DNA from: JAEUSG01 sp964590225
GTDB taxonomy: Bacteria > Fibrobacterota > OXYB2-FULL-49-7 > JAEUSG01
Direction of reading: 5' to 3'
NCBI GenBank assembly: GCA_964590225.1
Contig: CAZPWS010000007.1
Coordinates: forward strand, 1-64,000
DNA: 64,000 nucleotides
Part shown: one piece after another, positions 25,988-34,352 of the stretch
Layout: each line of letters starts with the position of its first letter
How positions within the stretch are numbered: the stretch's first letter is position 1
Made by a program: the position numbers and the translations under genes
Notes under the pieces: model-generated
Database searches by the model: none
Seen by the model: the letters and a program-made list of their open reading frames with translations, nothing else
Told to the model about the DNA's origin: nothing

Positions 25988-26671
25988 TCAGCCGGCAATT
26001 TGGCAAAGCAGTGATTCGAAAAGCATTCTTCCATCAGTATTGCCGGATACCCCCTCAACAAACCTTATTGGGAGAGGGGTTATTGCAGCAACATTTCCCT
26101 CTTCGTTCCTTAAACCGGCAATATTATTTACAGAACCATCTAGATTTGATTCCGCAGTCACCCTCCCATCAATTTCTGAATAGCGGAAAAGAACAAGCTC
26201 CCTATCCTCGATAACATTTAGTGTCTCTTCGTCCGCATAAAAAGAAGAGAAATCATGGGCAATCGGAAAAGAGACAACATTTTTTGTAAATGTCGAGGTA
26301 AATAGCGACCGGTTACTTTCCAGTTTTAGATAAACAGTACGACAAATACGCGGTATGCGTGGTCCGTTAAGCGTTCCTGGCAATATGCCGCATTTTGTAA
26401 GAACATGCAAGGAGCTGCCCATTGCAAGAATAGGGCCTCCACCATTAGAAAAATTAACCATTTCCCGCATGAGCGGAGATTCCGTTATTTCTTTCCCTGA
26501 CCAGTATCCATCACCACTGTTTCCGCCCGGCAATATAAAACAGTCGCATTTCAGTTTTTCTGTTGAGTCGTACGGTAGCAGTACTGCCTCTTCCCCCAGT
26601 ACCTCTCCTATTACATAAAGACAGTCTTTTGCGTAAGAATATCCTGGAAAAAGGGCGATGCCGAATTTCAT
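25988..26671 (-). CDS. PurQ-like class I glutamine amidotransferase lacking catalytic residues
   Basis: A 227-residue homologue of PurQ, the glutaminase subunit of FGAM synthase. Collinear landmarks include FILPGGNSGDGY, a nucleophile-elbow segment PILAMGSSLHVLTKCGILPG, SFPIAHDFSSFYADEE, NIAGLRNEEGNV and DGRMLFESLL. By my alignment with canonical PurQ the nucleophile Cys is Gly85, the catalytic His is Leu200 and the Glu is Ile202. It is therefore unlikely to hydrolyse glutamine and may be a binding or regulatory pseudoenzyme. It overlaps the pssA stop by one base (TAATG). No other purine gene is nearby. Confidence 0.75.
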   Translation of the reverse strand: MKFGIALFPGYSYAKDCLYVIGEVLGEEAVLLPYDSTEKLKCDCFILPGGNSGDGYWSGKEITESPLMREMVNFSNGGGPILAMGSSLHVLTKCGILPGTLNGPRIPRICRTVYLKLESNRSLFTSTFTKNVVSFPIAHDFSSFYADEETLNVIEDRELVLFRYSEIDGRVTAESNLDGSVNNIAGLRNEEGNVAAITPLPIRFVEGVSGNTDGRMLFESLLCQIAG

Positions 26672-27504
26672 TAGCTTTTTATAGAATCACTTGTCTGCTG
26701 GCCGGTTTTATTAAATGGAATCTGAAAAATGTGATAAAAAATGTAAAATAGCGACATCAGGAAAAAGGCGGCGCCAGCATTGATAAATATACAGAATAAA
26801 AGTATCAGGAGATTTATTGCCGAACGAATCTTATTTTGCATTATTTTTCCAAAGAAAAAATCTCCGGAAACGCCATATCGAACAGTTGATACCATAAGCA
26901 TTGAAACGAAAAGGGTGAATATGACGGTTGTTTTAAGCTTTATATAATCGCTAATAACTATTCTGGTATTTATCACGCCCTGTTCAATAAGCTTTACTGA
27001 AATATCTCCCTCAAGGGCGTGAAAAAAGAGAAATAGCGACACCACAGAGCCGGCAGCCGTTGGAATGGGAAGGCCGTAAAAGCACTTTTTCCCTTCTGTA
27101 CCCGCAGTTACATTGAAGCGAGCGAGACGAACGGCGCCACACAATAAGAAAGCGACTGGTACAAGATAGTACGCGGGGTTTGCCGCTACCGCTCCCTTAA
27201 TAATCTGGCGGTATAAAACAATTGTTGAAGCCATTCCGAATGTTATTACATCGGCAATAGAATCGAATTGAATCCCGAATTCACTGCTTGAGTTTGTGAG
27301 CCGCGCTATTTTGCCGTCAACACCGTCAATGACTGCCGCGAAAATTATAAGCCAGCACGAAACAACAAGCCAACCGCTATGTTTTGCAATAAGAGAATCG
27401 TTGTAGGTGAGGATAAGCGCAAAAAGCCCGCATAAAATGCTAACGCTCGTTATTGCCCCGGGCAATACAATTTTGAACCGTGAAAAATCTTTACCGCTAT
27501 TCAT
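26671..27504 (-). CDS. pssA: CDP-diacylglycerol-serine O-phosphatidyltransferase
   Basis: Makes phosphatidylserine in the inner membrane. The CDP-alcohol phosphatidyltransferase signature is visible as DGVDGKIARLTN...FGIQFDSIADV, near residues 60-85. Multiple hydrophobic helices flank it. At 277 residues it is of usual length for the type II enzyme. The gene overlaps psd by 4 nt upstream and the PurQ-like gene by one base downstream. psd and pssA form the two-step route to phosphatidylethanolamine. Confidence 0.93.
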   Translation of the reverse strand: MNSGKDFSRFKIVLPGAITSVSILCGLFALILTYNDSLIAKHSGWLVVSCWLIIFAAVIDGVDGKIARLTNSSSEFGIQFDSIADVITFGMASTIVLYRQIIKGAVAANPAYYLVPVAFLLCGAVRLARFNVTAGTEGKKCFYGLPIPTAAGSVVSLFLFFHALEGDISVKLIEQGVINTRIVISDYIKLKTTVIFTLFVSMLMVSTVRYGVSGDFFFGKIMQNKIRSAINLLILLFCIFINAGAAFFLMSLFYIFYHIFQIPFNKTGQQTSDSIKS

Positions 27505-28139
27505 TTTTTAACCGCTACAACTGTGGAGGCGCCTTGCACTTTATCGCCCACCTTCACCCTTATATCAACATCCAATGGTAGAAAGATGTCGGTTCTTGAG
27601 CCGAATTTAATCATACCAAATCGGTCGCCACGCTTAAAAGAGTCTCCCTCTTTGGCACGGCATACTATTCGTCGAGCGATAAGACCGGCTATTTGCTTTA
27701 CAAGCACTTTATATTCACCACAGTTAATGCCTATATGTGTCTGCTCGTTATTAAGAGAGGCTTTTTCGTCCCACGCCGCCATAAATTTGCCCTTATAATA
27801 CTGGAAGTAATCGATAATGCCATCGCACGGGATCCGGTTAACATGCACATTAAAAACATTCAAAAAGATTGATATCCGCTTTGATCTTCCCCCCATATAA
27901 CTGTTTTCTTCCTCGACTATTTCAACAACTTTTCCATCTGCTGGCGAGACAAAAATATTACTGCCGCCAGGAACAACCCTCTCAGGATCCCTGAAAAAGT
28001 AGAGGGAAAAAAGCGAGAAAAGAAAAAATAAGACAGTAAGTGATGATAATATTATGCCCTTTGTAAAAATGGCTGCCGCAAGAAAAAGGAGAGTCAATAA
28101 TGCAGCTGTAATTATTATTCCTAAACCATCTCGTGCCAT
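27501..28139 (-). CDS. psd: Phosphatidylserine decarboxylase proenzyme
   Basis: Converts phosphatidylserine to phosphatidylethanolamine. The short (212-residue) archaeal/type II-like form has two N-terminal hydrophobic segments and FVSPADGKVVEI, VFNVHVNRIP and MIKFGSRTDIFLP. Self-cleavage is expected between Gly180 and Ser181 to create the pyruvoyl group. It shares an ATGA overlap with pssA and lies 12 nt after asd. Confidence 0.93.
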   Translation of the reverse strand: MARDGLGIIITAALLTLLFLAAAIFTKGIILSSLTVLFFLFSLFSLYFFRDPERVVPGGSNIFVSPADGKVVEIVEEENSYMGGRSKRISIFLNVFNVHVNRIPCDGIIDYFQYYKGKFMAAWDEKASLNNEQTHIGINCGEYKVLVKQIAGLIARRIVCRAKEGDSFKRGDRFGMIKFGSRTDIFLPLDVDIRVKVGDKVQGASTVVAVKK

Positions 28140-28151
28140 TTGTAAATCCTC

Positions 28152-29144
28152 CTACAACATTTCGGCAATTTGAACGGCGTTAAGTGCAGCCCCTTTTCGT
28201 ATTTGATCGCCAACGCACCAAAGATCTATGGTGTTTGCGCGGGACTGGTCTTTTCGCAGGCGGCCAACAAAAACAGGATCCTTGCCCGAGGCATCGAGCG
28301 GCATGGGCCAACGGTTGGAAGACCTATCCTCCAATACCTTAACTCCAGGGGCCTTTGAAAGTATCTCGTAGGCTTCTTCAATATCGGGCGTATTCTCAAA
28401 TTCAAGATTTATTGCCTCGCTGTGCGCCCTCAAAATAGGAACTCGGACACATGTAGCTGTGAGACAAAAAGAGTCTTCGTTAAAAATTTTTCTTGTCTCT
28501 TTAAGCATCTTGGTTTCTTCTTCACAATAGCCATCCGCCCCCATCTTGCTATTGTGTGGAAAGAGGTTAAAAGCGTAGGGATGAGGGATTACAGTCCTCT
28601 TAAAAGGTTCCCCTTTAAGGAATGCTTCCGTTTCAAGTTTTAACTCCTCCATTGCCCTTGCTCCCGCACCACTGCTCGCTTGATAGGTAGAGATTACCGC
28701 ACGCTTAACTTTCCATTTTTTATGCAAGGGATAAACAGGAAGGTTCATTATAATTGTGGAGCAGTTTGGATTGGCTATGATTCCCTTATGCTTTTTAATA
28801 TCAGCCGGATTCACCTCCGGTACAACAAGGGGAACTTCTGGATCCATTCGGAAATATGATGTATTATCTATAACTACTGCACCTGCCTTTACGGCGCTCG
28901 GAGCAAACTCTTTTGATATGCTGCCGCCAGCACTTGCCAACACAATGTCTATTCCCTTAAAGGAATCATGCTTAAGTTCTTCAATTTTTATATCAGATCC
29001 CTTAAACTTTACACTCTTTCCTGCCGAACGGCTCGATGCGAGACACCTTAATTCAGAAACTGGATAATTCCTTTCATCGAGAATCGATAGGAGCTCTGTT
29101 CCAACCGCTCCAGTTGCGCCCATAATCGCGATCTTATGTCCCAT
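28152..29144 (-). CDS. asd: Aspartate-semialdehyde dehydrogenase
   Basis: Reduces aspartyl phosphate to the semialdehyde for lysine, diaminopimelate, threonine and methionine synthesis. The Rossmann loop IAIMGATGAVGTELLSIL opens the protein. The catalytic Cys128 lies in ANPNCSTI, and QASSGAGARAMEEL and the VPILRAHSEAI segment with the catalytic His are present. The 330-residue length is normal. It overlaps the tsaD stop by 11 nt. Confidence 0.95.
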   Translation of the reverse strand: MGHKIAIMGATGAVGTELLSILDERNYPVSELRCLASSRSAGKSVKFKGSDIKIEELKHDSFKGIDIVLASAGGSISKEFAPSAVKAGAVVIDNTSYFRMDPEVPLVVPEVNPADIKKHKGIIANPNCSTIIMNLPVYPLHKKWKVKRAVISTYQASSGAGARAMEELKLETEAFLKGEPFKRTVIPHPYAFNLFPHNSKMGADGYCEEETKMLKETRKIFNEDSFCLTATCVRVPILRAHSEAINLEFENTPDIEEAYEILSKAPGVKVLEDRSSNRWPMPLDASGKDPVFVGRLRKDQSRANTIDLWCVGDQIRKGAALNAVQIAEML

Positions 29145-30150
29145 AGTTAACCTCCATTTCGCTAAAAACCGCAGATGCCCCTTTAAGTAAAGAATCGGCT
29201 CCCAACCGTTTATACTTCATAAGTCCCGCAACTGCTACCATAGCAGCGTTATCGGTACATAGAGCCAAAGGAGGGTAATATAATTTGTTATTGCTCCTCA
29301 TGCCACTATGGAGCTTTTCACGCAGCCGTCCATTACAGGCAACACCGCCTGCTAGCAACAATGCCCTGCTACCGTTAATTTTCATTGCGTTAATGGCCTT
29401 TTTTGATAACTGATCCATGATGGCTTCTTGATATGAAGCCGCGATATCCGGTTTTCGGTCAATTATTTCTTCCGGCGACATAGTTGACAAAAGGTTTTTA
29501 AGGGATGTTTTTAATCCAGAGAAGCTGAAATTCAGGTTTTTCTTTTCCGGCAAAGCACGGGGAAAATTAAACCATTCCCTGTTTCCAGTTTTAGAAAGGG
29601 CTTCAAGTTCCCGCCCTGCAGGATAACCTATCCCAAGAAGTTTTCCCCCTTTGTCTATTGCTTCGCCCGCAGCATCATCGAGAGTATTGCCAAGCAGCTT
29701 ATAATTGCTATTTACATCACAACTAACAAGAAAAGTGTGCCCGCCAGAAACCACCAGAGAAGTAAATGGACTCTCTATGTCGGTGTGGGCAAGGTAGTTG
29801 GCTTTTATATGCGCGTCCATATGATTAACCGCAACAAAAGGAATACCGCGGCTAAACGAAAATCCCTTGGCGAATGAAAGCCCAACAAGCAGTGCTCCCA
29901 TAAGTCCCGGCGAATTTGTAACTGCGACAAGCCCAATATTATCCGAAGAAACGGAAGCCTCATATAAAGCGGCACTAACAACAGCGCTTATTTTTCCCGC
30001 ATGTTCCCTTGCTGCTACTTCAGGGACAACACCACCATATTTTTCATGATCTCTTTGCGTGTAAATTCGATTTGATAATATTTTCAAATCATCATTAATT
30101 ATTGCCGCAGAAGTTTCATCGCACGAAGTTTCAATGCCCAGAATTGTCAT
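29134..30150 (-). CDS. tsaD: tRNA N6-adenosine threonylcarbamoyltransferase TsaD
   Basis: The catalytic subunit for t6A37 modification of ANN-decoding tRNAs. The opening ILGIETSCDETSAAI and the metal-binding VNHMDAHIKANYL (His-x3-His) are present, as are SGGHTFLV and LLLAGGVACNGRLRE. At 338 residues it is standard length. It overlaps the ybbR-like gene by 20 nt and asd by 11 nt, indicating a compact operon. Confidence 0.95.
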   Translation of the reverse strand: MTILGIETSCDETSAAIINDDLKILSNRIYTQRDHEKYGGVVPEVAAREHAGKISAVVSAALYEASVSSDNIGLVAVTNSPGLMGALLVGLSFAKGFSFSRGIPFVAVNHMDAHIKANYLAHTDIESPFTSLVVSGGHTFLVSCDVNSNYKLLGNTLDDAAGEAIDKGGKLLGIGYPAGRELEALSKTGNREWFNFPRALPEKKNLNFSFSGLKTSLKNLLSTMSPEEIIDRKPDIAASYQEAIMDQLSKKAINAMKINGSRALLLAGGVACNGRLREKLHSGMRSNNKLYYPPLALCTDNAAMVAVAGLMKYKRLGADSLLKGASAVFSEMEVNYGT

Positions 30151-31078
30151 TTTTAATGAGTTTTACCCTTTTTGGATTGAGGTTTGACCATTGAATATCG
30201 CCGAGAATAGAAACCAGTGGTTCCACTTCATCACTCGCCTCTGTTTCAAAACGGCTGTAAGGAACATATATGTTTATGTGTTCCTTTCGGAGAGATTCAA
30301 CAGTTTTTTTTGGTCCGGCAACAACTATCGATGCGCTGTGTGCATCAACAACCGCTAGAACTCCCTTTGGTATATCAATAAGTTTTACAGGAATGCCTTT
30401 AATTTCCCTTCTTATTAATTTATCAACATTAATCTTTACGGTTACTTCATCCGGTTTTACAGAAACAGAAAACAACTCGGGCTGTTTCAATGGGATAGTG
30501 ACTATAGTATCGGACGAAATTTCTTTAATTTGTATGGGGCGTGTTACAACTGAATCAATAAGAGCAACATTCTCCCGCGGTCCGACTATTGCAGCAAAAG
30601 GAGGGGAGCATGCAGGCTCGCCGATAACAGCGGTATTTCTACTAACGGAAAAGCGAAGATCGGTAACCACCCTGACGGTTTTTGTTACCACAGCGTCAAG
30701 ATTAAGCTGTATAAACTGCGGCTCCTTTACCTGTATGGTCCTGATGCCTGGATTGTCGCTAAATTCGAGATTGTCTGCGCTCAATTTTATAATATTATTG
30801 CCCTTAACCGCCCCTGCCGCAGAAACAAGGAGTTCCGCCGATTTTATTCGAAGAGCAATTAACTGTCTTCCTGTACCGGAAATCTGCACTCTTGCAATTT
30901 CAGATATTGGATTGACAGGAAGAAGAGAAGGGTCGAGATTAACTATTCGAATCGGCATTTCTGCTGTTTCCTCGTATCGCCTGTTAAGGGCTGAGTAAAA
31001 CCAAATTAGAAAAGCACCAAAAATGGCAATTAACGGGAGTCCAGCAAAGCGTATAAATGGGTGTATTCTTGCAAACAT
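30131..31078 (-). CDS. YbbR/CdaR-like domain membrane protein
   Basis: A 315-residue protein with an N-terminal membrane helix (LPLIAIFGAFLIWFYSAL) followed by repeated extracytoplasmic YbbR-like beta domains. Each repeat contains a V-x-V-x-G-P-like turn (for example FAAIVGPRENVALIDSV and ASIVVAGPKKTVESL). In Firmicutes such proteins regulate diadenylate cyclase, but no cyclase gene is adjacent here, so that role is not assigned. It overlaps tsaD and follows an unknown membrane protein by 17 nt. Confidence 0.78.
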   Translation of the reverse strand: MFARIHPFIRFAGLPLIAIFGAFLIWFYSALNRRYEETAEMPIRIVNLDPSLLPVNPISEIARVQISGTGRQLIALRIKSAELLVSAAGAVKGNNIIKLSADNLEFSDNPGIRTIQVKEPQFIQLNLDAVVTKTVRVVTDLRFSVSRNTAVIGEPACSPPFAAIVGPRENVALIDSVVTRPIQIKEISSDTIVTIPLKQPELFSVSVKPDEVTVKINVDKLIRREIKGIPVKLIDIPKGVLAVVDAHSASIVVAGPKKTVESLRKEHINIYVPYSRFETEASDEVEPLVSILGDIQWSNLNPKRVKLIKNDNSGH

Positions 31079-31095
31079 TGGTTTTAAGAGACTCT

Positions 31096-31824
31096 TTAGG
31101 AGAACAATAATTCTGGAAAATCAGTGATAAGCGCGGTTTTTATCTCTTCGCTTGCGTTTTTTAAGCGGATACCTCTCTTTTGTGAAAGATAAGGTTTTAG
31201 TATGGCCTTGAATGAGGCTACTTCACTTTCAATCATCATGGGAATATCAACCATGTCGATTACTGCCGTTTCATTGTTCTTAACCGAAGTGAGAGTTTTT
31301 TTGATGATGTCAAAATCTATCCGCTGCTCCTTGGCTATAAAGGGGTTGATCTCCAGACTCTCAACATCTTCACTCTTTGGGGGTTTTGTGGTAATAAACG
31401 CATCTGTGGCAACCACAACATCCATTACATCTTCGTCACCGGAACTCTCGGCTGGTGTTATTTGATTATTGATCGCACTGTCATCGATTTTTATACCCGC
31501 CTTGCTCACCGCTGGCCTTGACGGTTTATTAACAGAACCTATCTCGAGCGCCGTTGTATTTGGCGGTCTGTAACGCCCAACTTTTGAATCGGTAATCGAA
31601 GAATCTGTAGCAGATACATTTAACAGTGAGGTGCTTTCCGGCAAACCTCTGGTGACATCTCTACCTGGTTGGCTATTTGTTGAGGCGGATTCAATTTTTA
31701 ATTCAACTTGACTAATTGCCTCGGAAAGGCGGGAAAGCCGCGAGCTTGCAAGAATATTCATCACAAACGACAACACAAGAAGTGCGGCGCATATTATTAT
31801 CAGTATTATGTCTATCTGTTCCAC
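31096..31824 (-). CDS. Unknown single-pass membrane protein in the motility operon
   Basis: A 242-residue protein I do not recognise. One N-terminal membrane helix (IILIIICAALLVLSFVMNIL) is followed by a short probable coiled coil (RLSRLSEAISQVELKIES). A serine/threonine-rich low-complexity linker runs to about residue 165. A compact, conserved-looking C-terminal part holds FDIIKKTLTSVKNNETAVI and IKTALITDFPELLF. It lies 59 nt after fliL and before ybbR on the same strand. The layout resembles flagellar or cytoskeletal accessory proteins, but no function is supported. Confidence 0.6.
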   Translation of the reverse strand: MEQIDIILIIICAALLVLSFVMNILASSRLSRLSEAISQVELKIESASTNSQPGRDVTRGLPESTSLLNVSATDSSITDSKVGRYRPPNTTALEIGSVNKPSRPAVSKAGIKIDDSAINNQITPAESSGDEDVMDVVVATDAFITTKPPKSEDVESLEINPFIAKEQRIDFDIIKKTLTSVKNNETAVIDMVDIPMMIESEVASFKAILKPYLSQKRGIRLKNASEEIKTALITDFPELLFS

Positions 31825-31883
31825 ACAGACAATATATAATATCCACTAACGGGGTATCAAAACCTCACTCTGGGGAAGAAAAA

Positions 31884-32441
31884 TCACTGAATTACGAAAT
31901 TGGCAAAAAAGAGCCTTACGGCCGCGTCTTCGCCATACGACTCATTTACCGCCCGCAATAGCTCTCTTCTGAGGTGGTCACGATTTAGAACATTTGCAAG
32001 TTCGTCAAGTGGTTTGGCGCTTAAAACCTTAATAAAGGCATCGCGCAGCTGACCATCTTTTACTTTAGCCGATACCGCAAGCTCCTCTGAACGAAATTCA
32101 AGAATAACCGAAAGAGCAAGCAATCGGCGGCCCCCATTCATCGGATTTATTATAAGATCCTCAATTTTATACACTAATTTTGTTGAGTCTATTATCGGTA
32201 GCTTCGCCTTCTCCGACTCAATCCTCTTAGCCTCTTCTATTGCGAGCTGTTCTTCTGTAACTTGTGCCTTAGCTTTCATATTGCCAAGCACAACCATGAA
32301 TATCGCGGACTGGAGAATTATTGCGCCACCAATTATTGCTCCCATAATAACTGCCTTTGGAAGCGGCTTTTTCTCCTTTGAAGCCCCTTCAGCCGCCCCT
32401 TTTTCTTTGCCTTTTTCGTTGTCCGCCTTTTTTTCCGCCAT
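31884..32441 (-). CDS. fliL: Flagellar basal body-associated protein FliL
   Basis: A stator-associated membrane protein that supports torque in flagellar motors. A charged cytoplasmic N-terminus leads into one helix (AVIMGAIIGGAIILQSAIFM), and the periplasmic domain begins near IEDLIINPMNGGRRLLALSV. The end KVLSAKPLDELAN and RAVNESYGEDAAVRLFFANF fit FliL. The ATG at 32441 is preferred over a GTG three codons upstream because GGAG lies eight bases before it. It follows motB by 26 nt. Confidence 0.85.
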   Translation of the reverse strand: MAEKKADNEKGKEKGAAEGASKEKKPLPKAVIMGAIIGGAIILQSAIFMVVLGNMKAKAQVTEEQLAIEEAKRIESEKAKLPIIDSTKLVYKIEDLIINPMNGGRRLLALSVILEFRSEELAVSAKVKDGQLRDAFIKVLSAKPLDELANVLNRDHLRRELLRAVNESYGEDAAVRLFFANFVIQ

Positions 32442-32467
32442 ATTAATCACTCCATTTAACAGGTCTA

Positions 32468-33205
32468 TTACTCGTTATCGAGATATTTCGGTTTTTCCTT
32501 TAACGAAAGTTGCATATCGGCATAGATTTCTACCCTTCTATTTTTGGATCTGCTTGCGGCAGAAACATTCGACTCAAGTGGCCGATACTCACTATAACCA
32601 GTAGCTCCAAGTCGTTCCGCAACAATGGCAGTATTCTCAATAAAAAACCTGACGACCGATATGGCCCTTGCTGCGGAAAGTTCCCAGTTAGATTTAAACT
32701 CATATGTAGCTATGGGGATGTTATCTGTATGCCCCTCTACCCTGATGTTTGTATCGGGAAATTTTTTAAGCATATCTGCGATTAACTTTAGTGGGACAAA
32801 AGCTTCTCTTTTTAGAATCGCGCTACCGCTTTCGAACAGCAAAGGGTCGTAAATAACAAATCTTGCACCATCGTCTGTAAGCATCACTTTTACATTGTCT
32901 GTTAAGTTTTTTTCTGATATTTGTGTTTTGAACTCCATCATTTCCTCTAAAACCCGCTGGCTCTCTTCGGAGCCATAGGCAGGATTAGGTTTTGGATAAC
33001 GAAGCACAGAGGTGTTCTTTGGCATAAATCCGAGTGACCGTTTAATTGACGCGGTAGCTTCTTCGAATTTAGTCTGCTGAATAGTGGAAAAAGAGAGGAT
33101 TAATATAAAGAATGTAAGCAACAGGCTCATCATGTCGCCATATGTTACAACCCATCCCGGCGCCCCTTCTTCAACTTCTTCTTCCTTTTTTTTTCTTTCC
33201 GCCAT
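32468..33205 (-). CDS. motB: Flagellar motor stator protein MotB
   Basis: The peptidoglycan-anchored stator subunit. The single helix near the N-terminus carries the proton-binding Asp24 in VVTYGDMMSLLLTFFILIL. The OmpA-like peptidoglycan-binding domain shows IRVEGHTDNIPI and ELSAARAISVVRF, ending with RSKNRRVEIYADM. The 245-residue length is typical. The N-terminal charged patch ERKKKEEEVEEGAPGW precedes the helix. It is read after motA with a 19 nt gap. Confidence 0.94.
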   Translation of the reverse strand: MAERKKKEEEVEEGAPGWVVTYGDMMSLLLTFFILILSFSTIQQTKFEEATASIKRSLGFMPKNTSVLRYPKPNPAYGSEESQRVLEEMMEFKTQISEKNLTDNVKVMLTDDGARFVIYDPLLFESGSAILKREAFVPLKLIADMLKKFPDTNIRVEGHTDNIPIATYEFKSNWELSAARAISVVRFFIENTAIVAERLGATGYSEYRPLESNVSAASRSKNRRVEIYADMQLSLKEKPKYLDNE

Positions 33206-33224
33206 TTTTTACCACGCACTTTGG

Positions 33225-33986
33225 TTAGTGAACGGGTTTTCGCTCCTTTGGAGCAAGGAATGTTTGCAATCGTGATCTGAGAAGCCTTGGGTTTTCACCG
33301 GCTTGTAAGGCAAGTAACCCTTCTATTATTAATTCGCGTCTTTTAACCTCGCCAGCCGTTTTGAACTTTAGCTTACCCTCAAGCGGTATAAATACAAGGT
33401 TCGCTAATACTGCGCCGTAAAGACTTGTTATTAGGGCAACAGCCATACCCACACCAATTTTAGATGGATCATCAAGCTTTTTCAACATAAGAACAAGACC
33501 CACAAGTGTTCCAATCATACCAAATGCAGGCGCCAAAGATGACATGGACTTAACTATTTTTTGGCCGTCACCATGCCTGCCTTCAAGCTGAGATACTTCC
33601 GAATACAAGATGGCTTTAAGGGTTTCCGCCTCGGTTCCATCAATTGTGTGTTGAAGACCGTTTTTAAGAAACTGATCTTCGATTGAAGGAAGGAGAGCTT
33701 CAAGTGAAAGAATACCTTCTCTTCTCGCTTTCTCTGCCAATTCTACAAGTTGATCAATCGTGGCCATCATTGAACTTTCTTTACCAAAGAAAGCATTTTG
33801 AACAACACGCATTAGGTTAAGAACGCTTGATAACGGATAATTTACAAGTACAGCAGAAAAAGTACCGCCAATAACAATAATTACTGATGGAATATCTATA
33901 AAAGTTGACAGTTCTCCGCCAGAAAGCATTGCCCATGCGAGGAGTGCAAAACCAGCTATTAAACCTATCGGGGTAGCGATATCCAT
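33225..33986 (-). CDS. motA: Flagellar motor stator protein MotA
   Basis: The four-helix stator subunit that couples ion flow to rotation. The opening MDIATPIGLIAGFALLAWAM and IDIPSVIIVIGGTFSAVLVN are typical. The C-terminal helix pair contains APAFGMIGTLVGLVLMLK and GVGMAVALITSLYGAVLANL, with conserved prolines. It is the first gene of the roughly 20-kb minus-strand run. A candidate sigma-28 promoter lies about 54 bp upstream. Confidence 0.95.
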   Translation of the reverse strand: MDIATPIGLIAGFALLAWAMLSGGELSTFIDIPSVIIVIGGTFSAVLVNYPLSSVLNLMRVVQNAFFGKESSMMATIDQLVELAEKARREGILSLEALLPSIEDQFLKNGLQHTIDGTEAETLKAILYSEVSQLEGRHGDGQKIVKSMSSLAPAFGMIGTLVGLVLMLKKLDDPSKIGVGMAVALITSLYGAVLANLVFIPLEGKLKFKTAGEVKRRELIIEGLLALQAGENPRLLRSRLQTFLAPKERKPVH

Positions 33987-34039
33987 ATTATTTGCTTAAA
34001 AAAACCTCATTTAAAGAATATAAAGAATTTCAATAACTA

Positions 34040-34067
34040 TTTTCGGAATTATTAAAAGGAAACTAAA
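34040..34067 (-). promoter_or_regulatory. Candidate sigma-28 (FliA-type) promoter for motA
   Basis: Read on the minus strand, TTTAGTTT (34060-34067) and TCCGAAAA (34040-34047) are 12 bp apart. Each matches six of eight positions of the enteric FliA consensus TAAAGTTT/GCCGATAA, whose usual spacer is 11. It lies in the AT-rich 163-bp divergent gap (33987-34149) that otherwise shows nothing certain. Confidence 0.35.
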
Positions 34068-34149
34068 GCCATATAAACCTACCGCAATAAAAATTAATGT
34101 ATTTTAATAAATATAAACAATTCATATAAAATACAAGGATATAGAAAAG

Positions 34150-34341
34150 ATGGAAAAACTGTATAAACCAAGCGATGTTGCCCGACTTTGCGGTGTAACT
34201 ACACCAACAATTCATAATTGGATAAAAAAAGGGGTGCTAAGGGTAATTAGTCTTCCTCACGGCAGGAAAAAAATTACAAAAGAGGGGCTGGAACAGTTTC
34301 TTATCGAAAGCGGCATGGAAGGAATTAAGCTCGAAGGCTGA
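34150..34341 (+). CDS. Small MerR-like/excisionase-type HTH protein
   Basis: A 63-residue DNA-binding protein consisting of one winged helix-turn-helix: LYKPSDVARLCGVTTPTIHNWIKKGVL, then a wing ISLPHGRKKITKEGLEQFL. This is the HTH_17/BldC-like class. The gene is 11 nt upstream of livH and likely co-transcribed with the permease genes. It could regulate them or the divergent motA operon; neither is shown by the sequence. It lacks any ligand domain. Confidence 0.8.
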   Translation: MEKLYKPSDVARLCGVTTPTIHNWIKKGVLRVISLPHGRKKITKEGLEQFLIESGMEGIKLEG

Positions 34342-34352
34342 TTTAACAAAGA

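Noticed and set aside
30270..30998. Long open frame of 242 codons on the plus strand
   Set aside because: It is antisense to the ybbR-like gene, whose product has clear domain character. The frame has no family signature.
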